From contig JAFQLN010000069.1 in the NCBI GenBank assembly GCA_017414585.1, positions 1-22,798 on the forward strand: a DNA stretch of 22,798 bases. Reading direction: 5' to 3'. Within the stretch, counting starts at the first letter, position 1. Each line of letters begins with the position of its first letter. Both the position numbers and the translations under genes were made by a program. Below the pieces are notes generated by a model, which worked only from the letters and a program-made list of their open reading frames with translations, was not told where the DNA came from and ran no database searches. Source of the stretch: Clostridia bacterium. Its GTDB lineage: Bacteria > Bacillota_A > Clostridia > Oscillospirales > CAG-272. Shown here piece by piece: positions 1 through 6,578 of the stretch.

Positions 1-686
1 ATCAGCTCGTTTGCCTTTTCGGGATCGTCCACGGTCCAGCAATTGACTTCTACGCCGTGATCATGGCAAGCCTGCAGTGCTTCCTTTGTGAGTGCATTGA
101 AGTAAATATCGAGGTTCATGCTGCGCTTCTCGAGCATTTCGGGCAGTTCATCGCTCCACTTGGAGGTAAGGAACTGGCAGTCCTGTTCGGGACGAACTTC
201 TTTGACAAGGTCGAGGTTTGCGATGTTGAACGCGATGAATGTGGTATGATCGCAGTAATCGAGGTCTTCCACGATCTTCATAATCTTGCGCATTTCCTCG
301 AGGGTGTAGTTCGACTTGAGTTCGGGAACCGCGTGCTTTTCGTACTTTTTGCAGATCTTCATATATTCATAAAAAGTCGCAATGCGGATTTCTGCACGGT
401 CGGTTGCGCCATCCTTGTCCTTGAACTGCAGTGCGCGCAGATCTTCAAAGTTCGACTGTTCGATCACGAGATCCACTTCGCAGATCCGTCCGGTCTTGCT
501 GTCGTGCTGGCAGACGATTTCACCGTCAGCGGTATGGTATATGTCGGTTTCGATACCGTAGTATGTACGGTTGCCTGCTGCAACAAACGCTACAGCGGTG
601 TTTTCCGTTTCCAGTCCGCTGACTCCGCGGTGTGCAACCATTCTTGTCTGCTTCTTGTCGGCAATTTTTACGGTGTTTGTAAACAT
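1..686 (-). CDS. Glycerophosphodiester phosphodiesterase family protein, 3' end cut by window
   Basis: This gene probably encodes a GDPD-family enzyme, which hydrolyses glycerophosphodiesters to glycerol-3-phosphate and an alcohol and so recycles phospholipid head groups. I translated the minus strand from the ATG at 686, giving 228 residues before the window edge. The family signatures are visible: an HRG at residues 19-21, ENT at 28-30, a GIETD metal/substrate motif at 44-48 and a QHD at 60-62. There is no signal peptide or membrane segment, so a cytoplasmic enzyme is likely. The start is supported by AAGGAGAG just upstream and a promoter at 724-752. The last visible residues (NCWTVDDPEKANEL) match the strand near the end of the GDPD barrel, so only a short C-terminus is missing. 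The physiological substrate cannot be read from the sequence. Confidence 0.88.
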   Translation of the reverse strand, partial: MFTNTVKIADKKQTRMVAHRGVSGLETENTAVAFVAAGNRTYYGIETDIYHTADGEIVCQHDSKTGRICEVDLVIEQSNFEDLRALQFKDKDGATDRAEIRIATFYEYMKICKKYEKHAVPELKSNYTLEEMRKIMKIVEDLDYCDHTTFIAFNIANLDLVKEVRPEQDCQFLTSKWSDELPEMLEKRSMNLDIYFNALTKEALQACHDHGVEVNCWTVDDPEKANEL

Positions 687-723
687 AATACTCTCCTTTT
701 TATCCGATTTGGAATGTATTCTC

Positions 724-752
724 ATTGTATCACAAGCATTTCCGTTTTTCCA
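724..752 (-). promoter_or_regulatory. Sigma-A type promoter for the phosphodiesterase gene
   Basis: On the minus strand a TGGAAA -35 (747-752) is separated by 17 bases from a TACAAT -10 (724-729). The bases just before the -10 are TGA, which makes an extended -10. It lies about 40 bases upstream of the start codon at 686 and downstream of the terminator of the preceding unit. This implies that the gene is transcribed independently. Confidence 0.7.
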
Positions 753-780
753 GTGTTTTGGGAATTTTTTCTCACAATAT

Positions 781-818
781 AAAAAAATTACTGCCGTATC
801 CTTGCAGAAATACGGCAG
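781..818 (-). terminator. Intrinsic terminator ending the secA-membrane protein unit
   Basis: CTGCCGTAT and ATACGGCAG (791-799 and 810-818) form a perfect 9-bp stem with a 10-base loop. On the minus strand the stem is followed by TAA and then seven T residues (781-787). It begins 7 bases after the stop codon of the gene at 826-2238, which it terminates. Confidence 0.9.
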
Positions 819-825
819 TCGATAT

Positions 826-2238
826 TCAGTTCATTTCAATCTCTTTATCATACAGCATTTCTTCCATGGCGTGCACGGTATGTATGACATACGCAATGTA
901 GATAAGTGTAACTGCAATGGAAATCACACTGATGACGGACATCGTCGGAAGCAAATAGTGGTATGCACAGGTGAATGCATAGTGCAGAATCGCAAGGATG
1001 GAGCAAAGCAGAAGTTTCCCGCCAACAGCGTTGTACACTTCCAGATCGCGGTTCTGTTTGCTGTACTGTGCATTGTCAGTCTGAATCCCGAAGCTCTCAA
1101 GATGCTTTTTTACAGCCTGCATCAGTGCGGTCAGGAAAAGGAGAACGGAAGCAAGCGCGACAATATATTCGACAGAAGCAAGTCCCGCCATCGTGAAATA
1201 ACGGTTATGTGCGGTCTCGATCCATTCCACAGCTTCCACACTGTATTCGGAAAAATAGTCGATTTGGAAAATCAGATTGGCAATGGAAAGAATACTGCGG
1301 ACTGCGGCAAGAACCAGAACAAAATTGGCGGTTTTCGCAAAGCGGCGAAGAATCAGCGCCGCAGCAAACAGGAGTCCGGAGGATATAATGCCGACCAGCA
1401 GATTAACGCCGTCTGCGGTCAGAATCAAAGAAGCGGCAGCGGCAAACATGAACAGCAGCAGAACACGCTTCATCCGTACAGCGGCAAAGAATGTTTCCCG
1501 CGGAAGAATGTCGTTTTCGTATTTCGCACGTAGGGCACAAATGAACGGCTCGTCTTTACGAATTGCGCCGAAATAGCCTGCTGTTCTGCGGATCATACGG
1601 ACTGCGAGAATGATGACAATCAGCGCAAAGAGAATGTACAGTGCCGGTTTATAGGAAACCAGGCTGCGCTGGATGGTTTTGACATCCCCGAGGTAATCGT
1701 ACATTTCCAGTTCGGTCAGTTCGGGAATCAGCGTTGCGATGACACGGAAAATATAGAATCCGAGAACCGTCCGCTTCACGAGCGTCAGCATTTCCGCATC
1801 CATTTTTTGGCGGATCAGTTTGTACTTCTTTTTTTCACCTGCTGTCTCTGTCTTGAGAAACAGCTTATTTACCGGAATCTTTTTGTAAACGGCGGTACCG
1901 TTATACCAGAGTCCCGCGAACGATATTCCTTCAAAAAGATTGTTGAGCGCGGGAATGAAGAGAAGCAGCTCCAGAAATCCGTAAACAAAAGACATGAGAA
2001 GCAGTGCCGAACCGCTTGTAAAGGGAATGAATGCGATCGAAAAAAACTTTGCGATCTGTATGAAAGCAAGTTTCAGAAACAGATCTCTCGCCTGCTGTAT
2101 TTTTCCGATAAAATATGACATTTTTGTGAGTCCCGCGGCAATCAGAAAAAATCCGATCGCATCGGGAAGGATATCTGCGACATGAATCACCGGATTCGCA
2201 AGCAGGATAAAACCGGCTGTCAGAAGACCGAATCCCAT
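826..2238 (-). CDS. Unrecognised polytopic membrane protein (470 aa), paralogue of its upstream neighbour
   Basis: I do not recognise a characterised function. The 470-residue product is very hydrophobic, with roughly ten candidate membrane segments. Soluble basic stretches occur near residues 125-150 (KKKYKLIRQK) and 240-260. The N-terminus (MGFGLLTAGF, then PDAIGF near 25-30 and a TK at 38-39) aligns without gaps to the N-terminus of the neighbouring 241-residue protein, with 12 identities over the first 50 positions, so the two are probably related. A D-x-IG segment after the first hydrophobic stretch recurs, to my knowledge, in uncharacterised clostridial membrane proteins. The start is supported by AAGGAG six bases upstream. 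The gene follows its neighbour by 30 bases and ends at a strong terminator, so it is the last gene of a probable secA unit. No catalytic motif is visible. Confidence 0.8.
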   Translation of the reverse strand: MGFGLLTAGFILLANPVIHVADILPDAIGFFLIAAGLTKMSYFIGKIQQARDLFLKLAFIQIAKFFSIAFIPFTSGSALLLMSFVYGFLELLLFIPALNNLFEGISFAGLWYNGTAVYKKIPVNKLFLKTETAGEKKKYKLIRQKMDAEMLTLVKRTVLGFYIFRVIATLIPELTELEMYDYLGDVKTIQRSLVSYKPALYILFALIVIILAVRMIRRTAGYFGAIRKDEPFICALRAKYENDILPRETFFAAVRMKRVLLLFMFAAAASLILTADGVNLLVGIISSGLLFAAALILRRFAKTANFVLVLAAVRSILSIANLIFQIDYFSEYSVEAVEWIETAHNRYFTMAGLASVEYIVALASVLLFLTALMQAVKKHLESFGIQTDNAQYSKQNRDLEVYNAVGGKLLLCSILAILHYAFTCAYHYLLPTMSVISVISIAVTLIYIAYVIHTVHAMEEMLYDKEIEMN

Positions 2239-2268
2239 AAACTGCTCCTTCCTATTATTCCTGTATAT

Positions 2269-2994
2269 TTATTTCTTTTTATGATAATGCTGATGCTTTT
2301 TCTGTTTTTCCTGCGACCGTTTTTCCGCTTCCTCCAGAGCAAGACGCATGGATTCCTCGCGGTACTTCTGCTTATCCTGCTCCATAGCTTCAAATTTGTC
2401 GTTGATTTTATTGATCAGCTCGATCTTTGAACGCTTCGGCGGCGCATCTTCATCCTCATCAGCGGGGCAAAGAATGCCGAAGCATTTATAGATCAGCACC
2501 AGATTGAGCACAAGGCAGACAATCCAGTAAAGGAAGACAATCATGCTGACAAACTGCGCTTCATCAGCGAGAACGCCGGAAAACAGTATCACAAGCAGGC
2601 TGGCTGCGTAGTATGTCATGGTCAGCGTCAGATTGCGGTTCGCCGTATCGACGAGTTTTTTTGCATCCGCGCCGCCTGCGATTCCCCGCGTACCGAGGAA
2701 CATGAAAATGTGCATCAGGCACGCTGCCGCTTCCTTGGCGATATCGACAGCCATATCAATCGGACCTGCCGGATCATAAATACGGAACATCAGAGATGCC
2801 GCGCTGACACCGCAGAGGATCATAAATCCGAGGCAGGCAGCCATGGCGTTGATGAACCAGCGATTATACTGCGCGAGCTTTGAAAAGGCGTAGATTGCCA
2901 CCAGTGCGCCGATGATATCCGCAAAGAAATATGCCTGTGCCAGCGAAAACGCGAACATTGCAAAATATCCGAAAAACAGTGTTCCGAATCCCAT
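2269..2994 (-). CDS. Unrecognised membrane protein with charged C-terminal tail (241 aa)
   Basis: I do not recognise a characterised function. The first 175 or so residues contain about five to six hydrophobic segments. The remaining part is soluble, acidic at 175-185 (DEDEDAPPKR) and then helical, basic and probably coiled-coil, ending in a Lys/His-rich tail (HQHYHKKK). The N-terminal MGFGTLFFGY and ADIIG motifs match positions in the downstream 470-residue protein. AAGGG six bases before the ATG at 2994 supports the start. The gene lies 76 bases after the secA stop codon, and I see no convincing promoter in that gap, which instead holds a hairpin. Co-transcription with secA is therefore likely (inference). 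The cytoplasmic charged tail could bind a partner or RNA, but nothing in the sequence proves this. Confidence 0.8.
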   Translation of the reverse strand: MGFGTLFFGYFAMFAFSLAQAYFFADIIGALVAIYAFSKLAQYNRWFINAMAACLGFMILCGVSAASLMFRIYDPAGPIDMAVDIAKEAAACLMHIFMFLGTRGIAGGADAKKLVDTANRNLTLTMTYYAASLLVILFSGVLADEAQFVSMIVFLYWIVCLVLNLVLIYKCFGILCPADEDEDAPPKRSKIELINKINDKFEAMEQDKQKYREESMRLALEEAEKRSQEKQKKHQHYHKKK

Positions 2995-3018
2995 ATTCTG
3001 CCCTTTCCGTCCTATGTA

Positions 3019-3060
3019 CGGTTATGCCGCAGAGCAGAATATCCGCTCGCAGCATAACCG
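3019..3060 (-). other. Hairpin without T-tract in the secA-membrane protein gap
   Basis: CGGTTATGC (3019-3027) pairs perfectly with GCATAACCG (3052-3060). Further inner pairing of GAGC with GCTC (3032-3035 and 3045-3048) gives a long interrupted stem. On the minus strand it is followed by TACATAGGACGG, not a T-run, so it is not a classic intrinsic terminator. Possible roles are mRNA 3'-end protection or a processing site that separates secA from the downstream genes (inference). Confidence 0.6.
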
Positions 3061-3070
3061 GGATAATACC

Positions 3071-5836
3071 TTATTCTTCTTCGCTTTCGCCGCCCTGGTT
3101 TGCACCGCAGCACTTTTTATACTTTTTGCCGCTTCCGCAAGGGCATGGATCGTTTCTGCCGACTTTCTGTCCTTTATTGACAACCGGCTTTTTCGGTCCT
3201 GCAGACTTCGGCGCACCGCCTGCGAAGCCTTCGGATAGGGGCTTGGCAACTTCAACACGCTTCATTTCCACCTGCGGCTTTGGCATCACGGACATCAGCT
3301 GACGGATTGTATCATCGCGGATGTTCATGATCATTTCGTCAAAGAGATCCGCACCCTGCAGTCTGTATTCGGAAATCGGATTTCTCTGCGCATAAGCCTG
3401 CAGTCCGATCATTTCGCGGAGCGAATCCATTGCTTCGAGATGATCCATCCACTTTTTATCGACATTCTGGAGGAGAACAATGCGCTCGATTTCACGCATC
3501 TGTTCAGCGCCGAACAGTTCTTCCTTGGTCTTGCAGAGAGCATCTGCACGTTCCAGAAGCGTTTTGCGGATCATTTCCCGGTTTTCTGCGGCATCGCCGG
3601 ACAGATCACGGAAATCTTCCGGTGTACAGAGCAGTCCGAGGTACTTCTGTCTGAGACCATCAAGCTCCCACTGTTCCATGGAATCTTCGTGGAGGAAGCT
3701 GTTTACTGCGTCTTCGAGCGTTTCCTTCATCATGGAAGCGATTTTTTCCTTGAGATCAGCGTTTTCGAGTACGTCCGCACGCTGCTTGTAAATAACGGTA
3801 CGCTGCTGGTTCATGACGTCGTCATATGCGAGGACGTTCTTTCTGCGGTTGAAGTTCTGGTCTTCCAGTTTCTTCTGCGCGGATTCGATGGAACCGGAAA
3901 GAATCTGTGCGTCGATGGGCGTGTCGTCGTCGAGTCCGAGACGTTCCACCATGCCGAGAATCCGGTCGGATCCGAACAGACGCATGAGGTCATCTTCAAA
4001 CGACAGGAAGAATCTCGATTCACCCGGGTCACCCTGTCGTCCGGAACGTCCGCGGAGCTGGTTGTCGATACGGCGGGATTCGTGGCGTTCGGTACCAATA
4101 ACGAAAAGACCGCCGGCTTCACGTACCTTGTCCGCTTCGGGACGGATGACTTCCTGATACTTTTTATAGAGTTCCTTGAAGTGTTCTCTTGCTGCGAATA
4201 CTTCTTCGGGAACATTTTCCGCAGAACCGGTTGCGAGTGCGATGATATTCTCCTCGTAGCCTTCCTTGCGCATTTCGCCCTTGGCAAGCCATTCCGCATT
4301 ACCGCCGAGCATGATATCCGTACCACGCCCTGCCATGTTGGTGGAAATGGTTACAGCACCGAATTTACCTGCCTGCGCGACGATATCCGCTTCCATTTCA
4401 TGATACTTTGCGTTGAGGACGGTATGCTTGATGCCGGCTGCTTTGAGCTTTTTGGAAAGTTCTTCGGATTTTTCGATGGATACGGTACCGACAAGCACCG
4501 GCTGTCCCTTGGCGTGGCACGCTTCGATCTGCTTGATGATTGCGCGGTCCTTACCTGCTTTGGACTTATAAACAGCATCCGGATGGTCTTTTCTGATCAT
4601 GGGACGGTTGGTCGGCACTTCCACAACGTCGAGGTTGTAGATTTCGCGGAATTCGTTTTCTTCCGACAGAGCGGTACCGGTCATGCCGGAGAGCTTCTTA
4701 TACATACGGAAGTAGTTCTGGAAGGTGATCGTTGCGATCGTGCGGTTTTCGCGCTGGATCTTTACGCCTTCCTTCGCTTCGATTGCCTGATGAAGACCGT
4801 CGGAGTAACGGCGCCCGGGCATGAGACGACCGGTGAAAGTATCAACGATGATGACTTCGTTATCCTTCACGACGTAGTCGGTATCGAGGTGCATCGTACC
4901 GTGCGCTTTGATCGCCTGATAGACATGATGCGTAATATCTGCGTTTTCCGCATCGGCAAAGTTCTGGATTCCGAAGAACTGTTCCGCTTTTGCAATACCT
5001 GCAAGGGTCAGTGTGGCGGTTTTCGCTTTTTCGTCAACGATATAGTCCGCGTCAATGGCATCGTGGTCTTCCTTGGAGTCGAGTTCCTTGACAACGTGTT
5101 TGCGGAGCGTTCTTGTGAAGCGGTCTGCCATGTCGTACAGAACATCCACTTCCGAGCCCTGACCGGAGATGATGAGAGGCGTTCTCGCTTCGTCGATGAG
5201 GATGGAGTCCACTTCGTCGACGATGGCAAACTGATGCCCTCTCTGCACACGCTGTTCTGCGTAGGTTACCATGTTGTCGCGGAGGTAGTCGAAGCCGAAT
5301 TCGTTGTTTGTACCGTAGGTAATATCGCAGTTATAGGCAATCTGTTTGTCTTTTCTCTTCTGATCGTGAACAACCAGACCGGTAGTGAGTCCGAGATACT
5401 CGTGAATACGTCCGATTTCTTCACAGCCGACACGTGCAAGATAGTCATTGACGGTAACGATGTGCACGCCCTTCCCTTCGAGCGCATTCAGATACGCAGG
5501 AATAGCTGCTACAAGCGTTTTGCCTTCACCGGTCTTCATTTCGGTGATCCGTCCCTGATGCAGAAGAATCCCGCCCATGAGCTGTACATCGAACGGTCTC
5601 TTGCCGAGAATTCTGTCTGCGGCTTCCCTGACGCACGCAAATGCCTCCGGCAGAATATCGTCAAGCGTTTCCGACGCTGCCAGACGCTGTTTGAAAATAT
5701 CAGTCTGCTGGCGCATTTCCGCATCGGACATTGCCTTATACTTGTCCGCCAGCGCATTGATTCTCTTGACCGTCGGAGCGATTTTCTTCACCTGTCTGTC
5801 GCTGTATGTGCCAAATACTTTTGTAATAATACTCAT
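3071..5836 (-). CDS. secA: Preprotein translocase ATPase SecA
   Basis: SecA is the ATP-driven motor that pushes unfolded preproteins through the SecYEG channel at the membrane. The 921-residue product has the expected order. A helicase-type nucleotide site carries GEGKT at 103-107 and DEVD at 207-210 (followed by SILIDEARTP). The preprotein-crosslinking region and second ATPase domain follow, with MAGRGTDIMLGG and QLRGRSGRQGDPGESR. The helical scaffold and a basic linker come next, and the protein ends in a SEC-C zinc motif, CPCGSGKKYKKCC. I start at the ATG at 5836 because MSIITKVFGTY matches the usual SecA N-terminus. An in-frame ATG at 5872 would add 12 residues but lacks a ribosome site. 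The only GGAGG (5866-5870) is unusually far from 5836 and is separated by a stem-loop. A promoter lies at 5921-5948. prfB, often found after secA in Firmicutes, is not here. Confidence 0.98.
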   Translation of the reverse strand: MSIITKVFGTYSDRQVKKIAPTVKRINALADKYKAMSDAEMRQQTDIFKQRLAASETLDDILPEAFACVREAADRILGKRPFDVQLMGGILLHQGRITEMKTGEGKTLVAAIPAYLNALEGKGVHIVTVNDYLARVGCEEIGRIHEYLGLTTGLVVHDQKRKDKQIAYNCDITYGTNNEFGFDYLRDNMVTYAEQRVQRGHQFAIVDEVDSILIDEARTPLIISGQGSEVDVLYDMADRFTRTLRKHVVKELDSKEDHDAIDADYIVDEKAKTATLTLAGIAKAEQFFGIQNFADAENADITHHVYQAIKAHGTMHLDTDYVVKDNEVIIVDTFTGRLMPGRRYSDGLHQAIEAKEGVKIQRENRTIATITFQNYFRMYKKLSGMTGTALSEENEFREIYNLDVVEVPTNRPMIRKDHPDAVYKSKAGKDRAIIKQIEACHAKGQPVLVGTVSIEKSEELSKKLKAAGIKHTVLNAKYHEMEADIVAQAGKFGAVTISTNMAGRGTDIMLGGNAEWLAKGEMRKEGYEENIIALATGSAENVPEEVFAAREHFKELYKKYQEVIRPEADKVREAGGLFVIGTERHESRRIDNQLRGRSGRQGDPGESRFFLSFEDDLMRLFGSDRILGMVERLGLDDDTPIDAQILSGSIESAQKKLEDQNFNRRKNVLAYDDVMNQQRTVIYKQRADVLENADLKEKIASMMKETLEDAVNSFLHEDSMEQWELDGLRQKYLGLLCTPEDFRDLSGDAAENREMIRKTLLERADALCKTKEELFGAEQMREIERIVLLQNVDKKWMDHLEAMDSLREMIGLQAYAQRNPISEYRLQGADLFDEMIMNIRDDTIRQLMSVMPKPQVEMKRVEVAKPLSEGFAGGAPKSAGPKKPVVNKGQKVGRNDPCPCGSGKKYKKCCGANQGGESEEE

Positions 5837-5841
5837 TATTG

Positions 5842-5879
5842 ATAAACGGTCCCAAGACCGTACAGCCTCCATCGTTTAT
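5842..5879 (-). promoter_or_regulatory. Structured leader around the secA ribosome binding site
   Basis: In the minus-strand transcript, ACGGTC (5861-5856) and GACCGT (5851-5846) form a perfect 6-bp stem with a TTGG loop. It lies between the GGAGG at 5870-5866 and the secA ATG at 5836. The linear distance is 29 bases, too long for a normal Shine-Dalgarno, but folding the hairpin brings the two closer. An alternative 7-bp pairing, ATAAACG (5879-5873) with CGTTTAT (5848-5842), would enclose GGAGG and competes for the CGT of the first stem. Two mutually exclusive folds are therefore possible. A regulatory role is inference. Confidence 0.5.
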
Positions 5880-5920
5880 TCAGTGATTATTTTCGCATAG
5901 GTATACATATTAACTATCGT

Positions 5921-5948
5921 ATTATACCACAGAAAATGTGCTTGTTAA
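5921..5948 (-). promoter_or_regulatory. Sigma-A type promoter for secA
   Basis: On the minus strand TTAACA (5943-5948) is followed, after 16 bases, by a perfect TATAAT (5921-5926) that is preceded by TGG, an extended -10. An A/T-rich stretch lies upstream. Transcription would start near 5914, giving a leader of roughly 78 bases before the ATG at 5836. Confidence 0.8.
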
Positions 5949-6028
5949 AGTGCTAAATGTAAATTTATTAAAAAAATCATGTTTACGGTTTTTTTTGCCG
6001 AAAAAACAATTTCCAAGTGCATATGATC

Positions 6029-6057
6029 TTGCATTGATGCGGCGGATGCTGTATAAT
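6029..6057 (+). promoter_or_regulatory. Sigma-A type promoter for trmL
   Basis: TTGCAT (6029-6034) and a perfect TATAAT (6052-6057) are separated by 17 bases, 30 bases ahead of the ATG at 6087. It is divergent from the secA promoter, and the roughly 80 bases between the two -35 elements are rich in A- and T-tracts. Confidence 0.75.
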
Positions 6058-6086
6058 AACAGTATTCTCAAGTGAAAGGATCCGTC

Positions 6087-6578
6087 ATGAAAGAGATCAA
6101 TATCGTTCTGCATGAACCCGAAATCCCGCAGAACACTGGCAATATAGCCCGCACCTGTGCCGCAACCGGCGCTGCTCTGCATATCATCAAACCGATGGGA
6201 TTCGCCATCGACGACCGGAAACTCAAGCGTGCCGGACTTGATTACTGGCATCAGCTCGACATCACCTACTACGAAAATCTGGACGATTTTTTTGCGAAAA
6301 ATCCCGGATGCAGTTTTTACTGTTTTTCCACGAAGGCGCCGCGCTGCTACACCGATGTAACTTACGAAACGCCTGTGTTCCTCTTTTTCGGCAAGGAGAC
6401 CAGGGGACTGCCGGAGGATTTTCTCCGCGCCAATCTCGACCGCTGTGTACGGATTCCGATGCGCGAAAACCTGCGCAGTCTCAATCTTTCCAATTCCGCA
6501 GCCATCGGCGTATACGAAGTTCTCCGCCAATCCGGTTTCCGCGGTCAGCAGGAAGAAAGCGATTATCTGGAAAAATAA
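6087..6578 (+). CDS. trmL: tRNA (cytidine(34)-2'-O)-methyltransferase TrmL (SPOUT family)
   Basis: TrmL (YibK type) methylates the 2'-OH of the wobble nucleotide of leucine tRNAs using S-adenosylmethionine, with a knotted SPOUT fold that works as a dimer. The 163-residue product carries the family hallmarks: LHEPEIPQNTGNIAR near residues 7-21, a FGKETRGLP cofactor loop in the middle, and RSLNLSNSAAIGVYEVLRQ forming the C-terminal knot. The start at 6087 is preceded by AAGGA with six bases of spacing. An in-frame GTG at 6072 would add five residues but overlaps that ribosome site, so I reject it. The stop codon (6576-6578) directly abuts the stop codon of the convergent cls. A terminator for this gene lies 38 bases further on, inside cls. 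Confidence 0.95.
   Translation: MKEINIVLHEPEIPQNTGNIARTCAATGAALHIIKPMGFAIDDRKLKRAGLDYWHQLDITYYENLDDFFAKNPGCSFYCFSTKAPRCYTDVTYETPVFLFFGKETRGLPEDFLRANLDRCVRIPMRENLRSLNLSNSAAIGVYEVLRQSGFRGQQEESDYLEK

Noticed and set aside
57..782. 241-codon plus-strand frame at the window start
   Set aside because: The minus strand here encodes a phosphodiesterase with family motifs, a ribosome site and a promoter, so the plus frame is a shadow.
3440..5842. 800-codon open frame on the plus strand opposite secA
   Set aside because: It is fully antisense to an unmistakable secA, has no ribosome site or family motifs, and its His/Phe/Val/Asp-rich composition is that expected from the reverse of a biased coding sequence.
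5837..5872. Upstream ATG at 5872 as the secA start
   Set aside because: It would add 12 residues not typical of SecA and has no ribosome site before it. I keep it only as an alternative.
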